Part shown: positions 1 through 8,300 of the stretch, one piece after another
How the letters are laid out: each line of letters starts with the position of its first letter
How positions within the stretch are numbered: position 1 is the first letter of the stretch
Source: Membranihabitans marinus
Lineage (GTDB): Bacteria; Bacteroidota; Bacteroidia; Chitinophagales; Saprospiraceae
DNA: 60,273 bases
Assembly: GCF_021729155.1 (NCBI RefSeq)
Contig: NZ_JAJQYA010000030.1
Location: forward strand, 1-60,273
Direction: 5' to 3'
Notes under the pieces: model-generated
Databases searched by the model: none
What the model was told of the DNA's origin: nothing
What the model saw: only the letters and a program-made list of their open reading frames with translations
Program-made: the position numbers and the translations under genes

Positions 1-359
1 CTGTAATCTAAAGTCTCTGTGATAACATCACTTAATCTCTCCCAATCTGATAAAACTCCAGAAGGCTCACAAATGACCTCTTCTACTGGCAAGTGCTCTG
101 GTAATTTTCCGCGTCCTGGATGGTTTTTCTTTTCTTCAGGTAAAACTTCATCTTCTGCCTCAATATTTGGGGCAGGATCTTCCTTAACAGCACTGGCAAA
201 CAGGGAGAGTTGGTCGGGGGATTCTTCTTTAAATCGCTCCGATTTACTGCCATAAATCAGTCGCCTTAATTGAGCTAACTCTTGTTTAACTAATTCATAC
301 TTTTGTTTTAGAAGGGTATTTTCTTCTCTTAATTCTGCTATAATTGGGGCTTCGTTCAC
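1..359 (-). CDS. tnpC: IS66 family transposase TnpC, N-terminal part (runs off left edge)
   Basis: Reading leftward from a GTG at 359, an uninterrupted frame of about 119 codons leaves the window at base 1. It begins with a leucine/glutamate-rich coiled coil (residues about 5-35, ELREENTLLKQKYE) followed by YGSKSERF and an acidic, proline-containing stretch. This is the usual N-terminus of the IS66 DDE transposase (leucine zipper, then zinc-finger region). It starts 21 bp after the tnpB stop, the normal tnpA-tnpB-tnpC order. The DDE catalytic domain lies outside the window, so intactness cannot be judged. Confidence 0.85.
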   Translation of the reverse strand, partial: MNEAPIIAELREENTLLKQKYELVKQELAQLRRLIYGSKSERFKEESPDQLSLFASAVKEDPAPNIEAEDEVLPEEKKNHPGRGKLPEHLPVEEVICEPSGVLSDWERLSDVITETLDY

Positions 360-380
360 ACCTTTAAAATACGCAAAATT

Positions 381-740
381 CTACTTTTTTCCAACCTTAT
401 TGTAGCGTTTTTTTCGTTGAATTCCATCCCATTTTATACCACTTATCATTAGCACCAACAACTCCCAGTCCACTTCTAATGCAGTAGTTTTTCCATCACT
501 TTTTGGAAGATCAAAAGTACCTTCTTCCAAGCGTTTATAATACAACATAAAGCCTCCCGATTCCCATACCAACATCTTCATCCGATCTCGTCGTCGATTT
601 ACAAATATATATACACTGCCATCCATTGGATCTTTCCCCCACTCATTAATCACAATACCACTTAATCCATCAAAACCTTTGCGCATATCGGTAGGGTGTT
701 TACGCAGATAAAATTGATGTTGTGGTGTTAAACCTATCAT
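381..740 (-). CDS. tnpB: IS66 family accessory protein TnpB
   Basis: This 119-residue protein has the family hallmarks: an N-terminal YLRKHPTDMRKGFDGLSG stretch, then GSVYIFVNRRRDRMKML and a W-E-x-G-G-F-x-L-Y-Y-K-R-L-E-E-G-x-F run. TnpB is a small conserved IS66 protein needed for transposition of these elements, with unknown biochemical role. Its start overlaps the tnpA stop by 4 bp (ATGA), implying translational coupling. Length is typical and the frame is intact. The C-terminus ends in a lysine-rich tail just before tnpC. Confidence 0.95.
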   Translation of the reverse strand: MIGLTPQHQFYLRKHPTDMRKGFDGLSGIVINEWGKDPMDGSVYIFVNRRRDRMKMLVWESGGFMLYYKRLEEGTFDLPKSDGKTTALEVDWELLVLMISGIKWDGIQRKKRYNKVGKK

Positions 741-976
741 ATGGGTATACGGATCTCTAGTTCTTCGCCAATCTTAATGATCATCTCTCGATTAACGGTC
801 TCTTTCTTTTTTATCGATAGTGGTACAAAGGTTGACTTTTTACCTTTCGACAACTCGCGATTACGCCTTAAATAATAGATTACTGATTCTAATGATATTC
901 CTTCACTCTGTGCAAACTCCCTACGTGTTAATCCAGATTCTTCATATCGTCTAGCAAATTCTTCGTATTTATTCAT
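737..976 (-). CDS. tnpA: IS66 family protein TnpA (small HTH protein)
   Basis: This 79-residue protein starts MNKYEEFARRYEESG and contains a helix-turn-helix-like segment (SGLTRREFAQSEGISLESV, residues about 14-32) followed by YYLRR. This is the short TnpA of Bacteroidota IS66 elements, presumed to be DNA-binding. It is the first gene of the tnpA-tnpB-tnpC operon and overlaps tnpB by 4 bp. It is at the short end for the family but has no internal lesion. Confidence 0.85.
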   Translation of the reverse strand: MNKYEEFARRYEESGLTRREFAQSEGISLESVIYYLRRNRELSKGKKSTFVPLSIKKKETVNREMIIKIGEELEIRIPI

Positions 977-1122
977 TTACTTCTTTTGAAGCAAATTTAT
1001 AGCCTTTTTATACCCTGATCAATACGTAGTTAGTTGATGGCTTACAATAGTTTAGTGGCTATAAATACAGACCATTGCAAAACCGCAATTCTAGTGCGGC
1101 TCGAAGAAGAATTTAAAAGATT

Positions 1123-1230
1123 GATTTGGCGGGATTTTTGCGTTGTCAATATTCTAATATAAAGCAGTTATCTCTTTCAATTTTCTGCCCTTATTTAATT
1201 AGAAAAATTGGGCAAAAAGTGTGACAAATC
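1123..1230. repeat. 108-bp MITE-like element, copy 1
   Basis: The ends form an imperfect 19-bp inverted repeat, GATTTGGCGGGATTTTTGC at the left and the complement of GATTTGTCACACTTTTTGC at the right (14 of 19 positions match). A second copy of exactly the same length lies at 32030-32137. The interior is AT-rich and non-coding. Similarity continues to the right for about 110 bp in both copies, so this may be one end of a longer repeat rather than a free-standing MITE. Confidence 0.55.
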
Positions 1231-1371
1231 CAGAATCATCATAATCTCCCCCCCATTCAAATTATTCAATCTGTTCATGTCCGTGATTTAAACTGAGGTA
1301 TGGATGATTCCTGCCGACAGAAATGAATTCCTTCGTCCCTTCAGGACTTTTTTCTAGGAAGGCATCCTTTT

Positions 1372-1390
1372 CATAGGGTTGCACCCTATG
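1372..1390. repeat. Perfect 8-bp hairpin with TGC/GCA loop (dispersed hairpin family)
   Basis: CATAGGGT and ACCCTATG flank a 3-base loop. A CCTTCAGGAC box lies just to the left. The same hairpin with a GAA loop occurs at 31465-31483, and hairpins with different stems in similar surroundings occur at 31989-32009 and 37984-38002. Confidence 0.7.
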
Positions 1391-1510
1391 CTATTAAACT
1401 ACGTCCACTTCGACCAAGCTCAGTGCACCGCTTTCAGGACTTCTTTGTCAAGCTGGTTTAGCGTAATTACACTTCAATTCGGCAGCGAAATTACCCTCCA
1501 ATGGGGGGTT

Positions 1511-1619
1511 GTCTGACTTGTCAGACGGGGTGGTTCGATTGATAAAAATAAATTTTATTATTTCCTACAAAATTTCCAAACCAACCCGTCAGTAAACTGA
1601 CACCCCTCCATTGGAGGGG
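1511..1619. repeat. Cluster of three small hairpins upstream of the 46-bp array
   Basis: Three perfect stems lie in a row: GTCTGAC/GTCAGAC (1511-1526), GTCAG/CTGAC around TAAA (1588-1601) and CCCCTCC/GGAGGGG around ATT (1603-1619). The block recurs before the second array (6523-6631), where the middle stem has changed to GACAG/CTGTC with the same TAAA loop, so it stays paired. Confidence 0.7.
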
Positions 1620-1630
1620 ATTAAGACTAT

Positions 1631-1941
1631 CGAATTACATTGCTGTCATGCCGGAGCACAGTGGCTAAAAACCCATCGAATTACATTGCTGTCATGCCGG
1701 AGCACAGTGGCTAAAAACCCATCGAATTACGGTGCAGTCACGCCGGAGCACAGTGGCTAAAATCCTATCGATTTACAGGGCAATCACGCTGGAGCACAGT
1801 GGCTTAAAACCCATCGAATTACGGTGCAGTCACACCGGAGCACATTTGCTAAAATCCTTACGAACTACAGAGCAGTCACGCCGGAGCACAGTGGCTTAAA
1901 ACCCATCGAATTACGGTGCAGTCACGCCGGAGCACAGTGGC
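1631..1941. repeat. 46-bp tandem repeat array A (six full units plus a partial)
   Basis: Units start at 1631, 1677, 1723, 1769, 1815, 1861 and 1907, always exactly 46 bp apart. Each carries a CGAATTAC-type block, a CAGTCACGCCGGAGCACAGTG-type block (a few substitutions) and an A-rich spacer. From the third unit on, two unit variants tend to alternate. 46 is not a multiple of three, so the reading frame rotates and the array is not coding. There are no unique spacers, so it is not CRISPR. The last unit runs directly into the three-hairpin module. Confidence 0.95.
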
Positions 1942-2035
1942 TCCGGTTCCCTCATCAAATGCCTATTTAAGGCATTTGGCTCTTCGAGCTTCATTCGGTC
2001 ATCTTCATCGTTGACTGAATTCAAGACTCTGGCAG
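1927..2035 (+). repeat. Three-hairpin module, copy A, with tail
   Basis: Hairpin 1 is CCGGAGC/GCTCCGG around ACAGTG (1927-1946). Hairpin 2 is CAAATGCC/GGCATTTG around TATTTAA (1956-1978). Hairpin 3 is GCTC/GAGC around TTC (1979-1989). A tail containing CGTTGACTGAATTCAAG and CTCTGGCAG follows. Loops and linkers are shared with copies B, C, D and E but stem sequences differ, see findings. About 240 bp of degraded, AT-rich repeat sequence continues to 2270. Confidence 0.85.
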
Positions 2036-2273
2036 AATTACGGACTGAGTATCCAATCAAATACCTGCAAATTTTTCTACTTTTTCATAGCACTAAAAAA
2101 AAGACATAGGATTCTAATTTTCAAGTATTAACCAATAGCCAAAACATTTTAAGCGAAGTATAACGTCAAACAAGTCCAACGATTACCGTTAATTACAAAT
2201 CTATTTCGTAAAAAATATCATTTTAATCTCTATAGCAATGTCCTAACCTTCGATATATGAAAGAATATACTTG

Positions 2274-3233
2274 TTAAACTAGAGAATAATTTTGTTCCTT
2301 CCCAGCTAGATAATCACTGATGATATTGTTAGCCGTTCCCAGAAGTTGTAAACGCGCATCTAAGGTAGCCCAAGCCATATGACTGGTAACTATACAATTG
2401 TTCAAACTCAACAAAGGATGATCTTGTTCTGGGGGTTCTACTTGTAATACATCTAAGCCTGCCGCCTTAATTTCCTTTTTATTCAAACTGTTGTACAATG
2501 CATCCTCATCTATTAATCCTCCCCTAGCGGTATTGATCAATATGCCCGATGACTTCATATTAGACAAAAAACCTTCATCCACCATTTGAGACGTATCTTC
2601 AGTTAAAGGGACATGAAGAGAAATAATATCTGATTTTTCAACTAAATCTAATAAAGCTACAGACTCTATCCATGGATATTTAATATTCTCAGGACTCCTA
2701 GTATAGGAGCAGACATCCATACCATAGGCATGAGCGATTTCTGCCACAGTATTTCCAATATTACCCATACCAATGATGCCCATTTGCTTATTTCGCAACT
2801 CCATCATAGAAGGAGCATAAAAACAAAACTTGGGTTCATTCGACCAAATCCCATCTCGAGACATTTGCCAATGGTAATGAACTTTATTGGTTATAGCTAA
2901 TATCAAGGCAAATACATGTTGTGCTACACTATGGGTAGAATAACCCGATACATTAAAGACTTTTATTCCCCTTTCTTTACAGGCATTTAAATCAACGTTA
3001 TCATATCCAGTGGCCAATACTTGTATCATTTTTAGATTGGGCAATTGATCTAATTCTGTCTTGGTTATTTTATACTTATTAATGAGTAATATCTCAACAT
3101 CTTGGTGATTTTTAATCAATAGAGATACATCGGTAGAATTCAAAATAACAGCATCCTTTAACACAGATATATCTTGCAAATTAATATCTCCAGTGGTTAC
3201 TGTATCGGATTCTAAAAGGACAATTTTAGGCAT
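2274..3233 (-). CDS. D-2-hydroxyacid dehydrogenase (glycerate dehydrogenase-like)
   Basis: NAD(P)-dependent oxidoreductase of the D-isomer 2-hydroxyacid dehydrogenase family, expected to be cytosolic and to interconvert a 2-keto acid such as hydroxypyruvate with its D-hydroxy acid. The Rossmann motif GMGNIG is at residues 155-160. The catalytic Arg is in NTARGG (R237), the Glu in VEPP (E266) and the His in SHMAWA (H285). The S-H-x-A-W-A-T form and the 319-residue length fit glycerate/hydroxypyruvate reductases better than SerA or lactate dehydrogenase, but the substrate is inference. It is a single gene with long spacers on both sides; repeat copy A ends just beyond its 3' end. Confidence 0.9.
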   Translation of the reverse strand: MPKIVLLESDTVTTGDINLQDISVLKDAVILNSTDVSLLIKNHQDVEILLINKYKITKTELDQLPNLKMIQVLATGYDNVDLNACKERGIKVFNVSGYSTHSVAQHVFALILAITNKVHYHWQMSRDGIWSNEPKFCFYAPSMMELRNKQMGIIGMGNIGNTVAEIAHAYGMDVCSYTRSPENIKYPWIESVALLDLVEKSDIISLHVPLTEDTSQMVDEGFLSNMKSSGILINTARGGLIDEDALYNSLNKKEIKAAGLDVLQVEPPEQDHPLLSLNNCIVTSHMAWATLDARLQLLGTANNIISDYLAGKEQNYSLV

Positions 3234-3865
3234 ATTTAATTCAATCTATTTGATGGGAAAGATACACATATGCCATTAAATCTTCAATAATATTTACAAT
3301 TTTATAATATAAGTCCCTCTATATTCAATATTCATGGATAATTATTTTAATAAATCACATACCATTATTCCCAGATTTTGAACCAGTTATATTATCCCTT
3401 GACATATTTAAAATGTTAAACCAATAATCTTTGAATAACACGAAAAATACATGCTAAAGATTTTTCAAACTACGCGGGGAAAATACAATACCATTACGAT
3501 GTATTAATCACATAATAGAAAAAATTATATATCGAAGGTTTATCTTTTAAAAATCAACACAATGAAGTATTGATACCAATATCTAAGGATTATATTTAGC
3601 GAAAAGGATACTCTATGGCCATGTTCTTAAATCAGCCTAATATACTTTGAATAATATAGTGAAGTTTTTACTGAGACTAAGAAATTTCTTATATAAATAT
3701 GTTTATATAACAACTTAAAGTATGGAAATTCAATAATCATCAGTACCAAAACATTAAAAGCCATACTGGATTTCTATTAAAAGAATCAAGTACAGCCATA
3801 ATGTATTTTGAAATCAACAATCACTTTATATCTCTAATGATAAAGAGGTCTGAAAAGTGGATTGA
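3234..3865. other. AT-rich spacer, nothing recognised
   Basis: About 630 bp between the dehydrogenase and the DUF547 gene. It is strongly AT-rich with no reading frame of note, no clear hairpin and none of the dispersed repeats seen elsewhere in the window. Confidence 0.6.
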
Positions 3866-4561
3866 TTAATTATTAAGTGCCCAATCATACTCTTTGAAAG
3901 TTATCGTCGTGCCTTTATCTACCTTGGTGGAAGAGTATTTATTGATATAGGATAACACATCACCAAAATCTTCTTTATACCAATTCATCAATTGTGTTAC
4001 TTCTGCAGAATTCTTAGTTATGGTATTGAATTTGGGATTATTAATAAACTTCTTAGTTTGACTTTCTAATTGATTTTGGACTTTATTACCTACATAGGCA
4101 TTGTTCAATAAAGGAGGACAGGATTTTGCAGCACAATTTACAGCAAAATGAATCCTAGCATCTTTAAATTTTTTGCGAATGATTTCGTGTTCAATATGAT
4201 TTAAAGATATTAGGTCTCCATTATATTTAATCCATTTCTTTTCCCAAGGATTGCCATTTTCGATATCCTTTATCGATTTAACTGGCCAGTGATTAACGAT
4301 CAACTGAACGGTTGACAGGTTGTATAGGTTTATCCAAAATGCCAACTCATCGTTGGTATTCAAGCTACCTGCATTAACCTTGGACCAATCTTCAGATAAT
4401 TGTTTTAGATCACCACTATACTCAGACTTTATCTTTTGATAGTTGACTTTTCCTGTACTCGATACAGATTTTGTAAGAATAAGATCCCATTTATTAAAAT
4501 CTACCTGGGCCATTAGCGAAGAATATGTAAAAACTAAGAAAAATAATAAATTGATTTTCAT
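3866..4561 (-). CDS. DUF547 domain secreted protein
   Basis: A 231-residue protein with a cleavable signal peptide (MKINLLFFLVFTYSSLMAQ), so probably periplasmic. The rest is one DUF547 domain, recognised by AFWINLYN (residues about 74-81) and HFAVNCAAKSCPPL (about 138-151), the most conserved parts of the family. DUF547 has no established enzymatic role; a distant cysteine-protease-like fold has been discussed for related proteins but no activity should be assigned. It stands alone in its transcription unit, about 90 bp downstream of the TerB-like gene on the same strand. Confidence 0.85.
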   Translation of the reverse strand: MKINLLFFLVFTYSSLMAQVDFNKWDLILTKSVSSTGKVNYQKIKSEYSGDLKQLSEDWSKVNAGSLNTNDELAFWINLYNLSTVQLIVNHWPVKSIKDIENGNPWEKKWIKYNGDLISLNHIEHEIIRKKFKDARIHFAVNCAAKSCPPLLNNAYVGNKVQNQLESQTKKFINNPKFNTITKNSAEVTQLMNWYKEDFGDVLSYINKYSSTKVDKGTTITFKEYDWALNN

Positions 4562-4652
4562 AATGTGAGTATTTATTCATTCAATACTCCTTATAAAGAA
4601 TGAATTCCACTAAATGATACAAAATTCATTAGCTTTAACAAATCTATAACAT

Positions 4653-5144
4653 TTAAGATATTTCTTCATCAATGCTCGGAGGTTCAACAGTATGAATCAT
4701 TTTTAAGTCAACTACTTGATCTTCCTTAGATCCAATAGCACCCCAACCTAAGAATCCACCAGTAGAACGAGCTACGTGTTTAGCAAAACTTAGAAAGCTT
4801 TGGTATAATTCATAAGCCAAAGTTTTATTTTCGATTTTAGAGAAGATGTCGTTTAAATGTGCTAATCTCAATTTAATGAGATTTGAAGTCTTTTCACTAT
4901 CAGCTCTAAACTCAGAGACCAATTGATCTACATCATCACTAAAAGTAAGTCCTACTTGCTTATAATATTCACTTAATGCTTTGGGCAAATTATAGGATCT
5001 AATTTTGGTAATTTTATTAGCCCATTCCGTTTCACTATCTTCAATTTTTCCGTCAGCTCCAGCGATCAACACAGTTATATCTGATATTGCCTTGATCAAT
5101 TGAAGATATTCTGACTCAGTAATGCCCTTAAATTTTTCGTTCAT
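4653..5144 (-). CDS. TerB-like domain protein of unknown function
   Basis: This 163-residue protein without signal peptide is mostly helical. Residues 24-40 (VLIAGADGKIEDSETEW) carry the A-D-G-x-I-x-x-x-E signature of TerB/TerB-like folds, where the acidic residues can bind a metal. The family is linked to tellurite resistance and stress in some bacteria, but most members are uncharacterised and no other ter genes are near. The C-terminus contains a glycine-rich STGGFLGWGAIGSKED stretch that could associate with membranes or fold back. It is divergent from the SH3 lipoprotein at 5267. Confidence 0.6.
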   Translation of the reverse strand: MNEKFKGITESEYLQLIKAISDITVLIAGADGKIEDSETEWANKITKIRSYNLPKALSEYYKQVGLTFSDDVDQLVSEFRADSEKTSNLIKLRLAHLNDIFSKIENKTLAYELYQSFLSFAKHVARSTGGFLGWGAIGSKEDQVVDLKMIHTVEPPSIDEEIS

Positions 5145-5166
5145 GGTTGAATTGTTGTTTAAAACA

Positions 5167-5174
5167 CAAATTTA
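5167..5174 (-). promoter_or_regulatory. Candidate Bacteroidota -7 box for the TerB-like gene
   Basis: On the minus strand TAAATTTG matches TAnnTTTG, 23 bp upstream of the ATG at 5144. The nearest upstream TTTG is only about 13 bp away, shorter than usual, so the -33 box is uncertain. Confidence 0.4.
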
Positions 5175-5266
5175 AATTTATATTGGACAAAATACCTTTC
5201 TTATTTTAAAAAATATTATCAATTTTGTAGCAACTAAGCCATAAAAAAACCACAACAACAAATCAG

Positions 5267-6163
5267 ATGAGATTTAATCTTTTAATTTCAATTTTTTCCT
5301 TACTTATCTTTATTCAATGTAAGAACAGCGGATCAGAACCAGAAGAAAACACAGTTGCAGCTGAAGTCGAAGTTGATACAACTCAATACGCAAAAATATT
5401 GGTAAATAATTTAAGAATGCGGACTACTCCAGATTTACAGGGTCAGCAACTAGCTCAAATTCCAGAAGGGCAAATCGTACCCCTAACTGGGATGAAATCA
5501 CATGAAAAGGAATCTATATCTATCAGAGGTGTTTCCGAGCCGAGGCACTGGTACCAAATCATATTCAATCGCGATACTGGTTGGATTTACGGAGGAGGTA
5601 TGGAAATAATTACACATGACAACATTGCCTTAGAAGCCATCAATGACCACCTTATAATCCCTGGCGAACGAGTAGGTATGATTACTGCAGAAGACAATGA
5701 GGCTTCTTTGATCGAAAAAATAGGTGGAGAAAATATTCAGCGCAGCCAACTGAACATAGGTGAAGGCGAGAAAGTAATGGGCAATATAGTTTACCCAGGA
5801 ACAGATAACGAATTATTTGTTTATTGGGAAAATGAAAATTTCACCAATTTAAATCAGATTGTCATTCGCAATCCTGATGGAGATTGGAAAACGGCCGAAG
5901 GTATTAAAATAGGAATGTCCATAGAAAAAATTAATGCTATTAACGATCAAACATTTCAGTTAATGGGATTTGAGTGGGACTATTCAGGTCGGGTCATTAA
6001 CTGGCAGGGAGGTAAATTAGACGACAGGTTGAAATTGTCATTTGAACACCACGGTGATATTTCTGTATATCCCTTTCTTCAAGGGGATAAAATTATTTAT
6101 TCCAACAACAGCAGTCTTATTAAAGTTAAACCTACGGTAGTTGAGATTGAGGTTTCATTTTAA
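5267..6163 (+). CDS. SH3-domain lipoprotein
   Basis: A 298-residue protein with a lipoprotein signal (MRFNLLISIFSLLIFIQC; lipobox ends at Cys18), so membrane-anchored and facing the periplasm or cell surface. Residues about 40-122 form a bacterial SH3 (SH3b) domain with the usual LRMRTTPDLQGQQLAQIPEG start and HWYQI...TGWIYGG end. These domains often bind peptidoglycan or peptides. The C-terminal 170 residues are not recognised but look like a compact beta-rich domain. Several Bacteroidota lipoproteins share this plan. It is the last gene before the second large repeat block. Confidence 0.8.
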   Translation: MRFNLLISIFSLLIFIQCKNSGSEPEENTVAAEVEVDTTQYAKILVNNLRMRTTPDLQGQQLAQIPEGQIVPLTGMKSHEKESISIRGVSEPRHWYQIIFNRDTGWIYGGGMEIITHDNIALEAINDHLIIPGERVGMITAEDNEASLIEKIGGENIQRSQLNIGEGEKVMGNIVYPGTDNELFVYWENENFTNLNQIVIRNPDGDWKTAEGIKIGMSIEKINAINDQTFQLMGFEWDYSGRVINWQGGKLDDRLKLSFEHHGDISVYPFLQGDKIIYSNNSSLIKVKPTVVEIEVSF

Positions 6164-6304
6164 TCGGTAATCCCTTAGGTTTAATAATTGAGTATTCTAA
6201 GATAAAACCAAATTGTTATTCCGATAATTTTACAAATGCTTCATCTCGATCAGCTACCGCATAAATAAGTAAAATTAGTTTATTGAATACTGCTTTTAAT
6301 TTGA

Positions 6305-6420
6305 CAAGTCAAAACTACAATTGCTGTAATAATATATTTCCATTGAGGGAAGACGACCACTGTGACGTGGGTGGATTGGCTACCATGCCGATACATGACT
6401 ACATCATCAATCTAAAGCTA
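6305..6420. repeat. Dispersed repeat segment with GGAAGACGAC box
   Basis: A stretch with CTGTAATAATAT, GGGAAGACGACCACTGTG and GGCTACCATGCCGA matches the region at about 60022-60115 and, in part, 17690-17715. It opens repeat block B. No coding sense is apparent. Confidence 0.55.
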
Positions 6421-6642
6421 GAAATTTAAAGCTATGTCGTCCCTTCAGGACTTGTTTATCAAGCTGGTTTAGCGTAATTACACTTCAATTCGACAGCGAA
6501 ATTACCCTCCATTGGAGGACGGGCTGACTTGTCAGACGGGGTGGATCGATTGAAAAAAATTAAATTTTATTATTTCCTGCAGAATTTCCTATTCACCCCG
6601 ACAGTAAACTGTCACCTCTCCACAGGAGGGGAATATGACTAT

Positions 6643-6906
6643 AGAATTATATTGCTGTCATGCCAGAGCACAGTGGCTAAATCCTTACGAACTACAGAGC
6701 AGTCACTCCGGAGCACAGTGGCCAAAAATCTTTCGAATTACGGGGCAGTCACGCCGGAGCACAGTGGCTAAAAATCTTTCGAATTACGGGGCAGTCACGC
6801 CGGAGCACAGTGGCTAAAATCCTTACGAACTACAGAGCAGTCACGCCGGAGCACAGTGGCTAAAATCCTTACGAACTACAGAGCAGTCACGCCGGAGCAC
6901 AGTGGC
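6643..6906. repeat. 46-bp tandem repeat array B (five full units plus a partial)
   Basis: Units start at 6643, 6688, 6734, 6780, 6826 and 6872. All are 46 bp apart except the first (45, one A missing). Sequences are near-identical to array A, with the same two unit variants. Preceded by the same small-hairpin cluster as array A and followed by the same three-hairpin module. The two open frames that cross it are artefacts of the repeat. Confidence 0.95.
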
Positions 6907-7000
6907 TCCGGTTCCCTCGCCATTGATCCATTTAGGATCAATGGTGCTTCGCACTTCGCTCGGTCATCTTCATCGTTGACTGAATTCAAGACTCTGGCAG
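6892..7000 (+). repeat. Three-hairpin module, copy B, with tail
   Basis: Hairpin 1 is CCGGAGC/GCTCCGG around ACAGTG (6892-6911). Hairpin 2 is CCATTGATCC/GGATCAATGG around ATTTA (6920-6944), a completely different stem from copy A with the same loop core. Hairpin 3 is GTGC/GCAC around TTC (6944-6954). The tail is nearly identical to copy A. Confidence 0.85.
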
Positions 7001-7001
7001 C

Positions 7002-7936
7002 AATACTGCCTCGATCTCCTCTTAAATACCAATAAATATTTCTACTTTTTAATAGTACTAAAAAAGAAATATTAGATTTTAAGTATCAAGCATCATTGAA
7101 AAGGCTAAATACTTAAAACGAAGTACACCTTCTAATAAATCCAAAGATGACCGTGATTTGTGAATGTATTTAGTTTTACGTCCTTGATCAAGGTTTACAC
7201 CACTGTGGCCACAAAGATTTGTACAAAGGACAGAAATAGTGTAGCGACTATAGCTTTTGTCATGCCATGGTTCGATCATTTCTTCGTTGACTAACTTTAT
7301 GGCTCTGGCAGCAAGACTACCTAGATCTCCTCTTAAATACCATAAAATTTTTCTACTTTTTCATAGTACTAAAAAAGAAATATTAGATTTTAATTATCAA
7401 GCATCATCGAAAAGGCTAAATACTTAAAACGAAGTACACCTTCTAATAAATCCAAAGATGACCGTGATTTGTGAATGTATTTGGTTTTTCGTCCTTGATC
7501 AAGGTTTTTCACCACTGTGGCCACAAAGATTTGTACAAAGGACAGAAATAGCGTAGCGACTATAGCTTTTGTCATGCCATGGTTCGACCATTTCTTCGTT
7601 GACTAACTTTATGGCTCTGGCAGCAATACTACCTAGATTTCCTCTTAAATACCATAAATTTTTTCTACTTTTTCATAGTACTAAAAAAGAAATATTAGAT
7701 TTTAAGTATCAAGCATCATCGTAAAGGCTAAATACTTAAAACGAAGTACACCTTCTAATAAATCCAAAGATGACCGTGATTTGTGAATGTATTTGGTCTT
7801 ACGTCCTTGATCAGGGTTTTTCACCACTGTGGCCACAAAGATTTGTACAAAGGACAGAAATAGCGTAGCGACTATAGCTTTTGTCATGCCATGGTTCGAT
7901 CATTTCTTCGTTGACTAACTTTAAGGCTCTGGCAGC
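7002..7936. repeat. Three tandem ~312-bp direct repeats
   Basis: Units start at 7002, 7313 and 7625 (spacing 311, 312), and a fourth diverged unit begins at 7937. They are highly similar throughout. Each contains on the minus strand a short frame beginning MTKAIVATLFLSFVQIFVATVV, a hydrophobic, membrane-like segment followed by a basic tail. It is 61 codons in units 2 and 3 (7390-7575, 7702-7887) and frameshifted by a 2-bp loss in unit 1. A diverged copy in the opposite orientation lies at about 37790-37930. Whether the peptide is made is unknown. Confidence 0.85.
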
Positions 7937-8175
7937 AATACTACCTCGGTCTCCTCTTAAATACCTCTAGAATTTTCTACTTTTCCATAGTACTAAAAAA
8001 GAAACTTATGATATTAGTATTTAAGTATCATCGAAAAGGCTAAGAATATTCAAACGATATGGAACTTTAAACGATTTGAAATATTAAACGATGTGAAACT
8101 TTAAGCGATGTGAAACTTTAAACGATGTGAAACTTTAAAACATCCAAAGATTACCGTTAATTATCATTGCATTTC
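7937..8175. repeat. Diverged fourth copy of the ~312-bp repeat with five 17-bp tandem repeats
   Basis: The left part matches the ~312-bp unit. In the middle, five 17-bp units of the form AAACGATGTGAAACTTT run from 8052 to 8136 with few substitutions. The right part (CATCCAAAGATTACCGTTAATTA) resembles the end of repeat block A near 2185. Non-coding. Confidence 0.8.
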
Positions 8176-8300
8176 GTAGAATTATAAATACTTTACTTAG
8201 AATCCCTTTGAAGAATAGAATCTTCTTCAGTAAAACTTACCTAAGTTCGTCTTCCTTTAAATCTTAGACAGGCCGTATTGTTTATAAACCAAAATTTCGA

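Larger units (their letters stand above)
1..1045 (-). mobile_element. IS66-family insertion sequence, partial (5' end inside window)
   Basis: The tnpA-tnpB-tnpC order on the minus strand defines the element. Its outer end is placed at 1045, because the minus strand there begins GTAAGCCATCAAC, matching the GTAA start of IS66 terminal repeats. The adjacent bases 1046-1053 (AATAGTTT) would be one copy of the 8-bp target duplication. The other end lies outside the window, so neither terminal repeat nor duplication is confirmed. Confidence 0.7.

Noticed and set aside
1631-1941. 46-bp array as a CRISPR
   Set aside because: The units abut with no unique spacers, and no cas gene is near.
3234-3865. 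Hidden small RNA gene in the long AT-rich spacer
   Set aside because: No hairpin or promoter of note, so nothing to support it.
6529-6817. Two open frames across array B
   Set aside because: They are read through a repeat whose length is not a multiple of three, with no conserved product.
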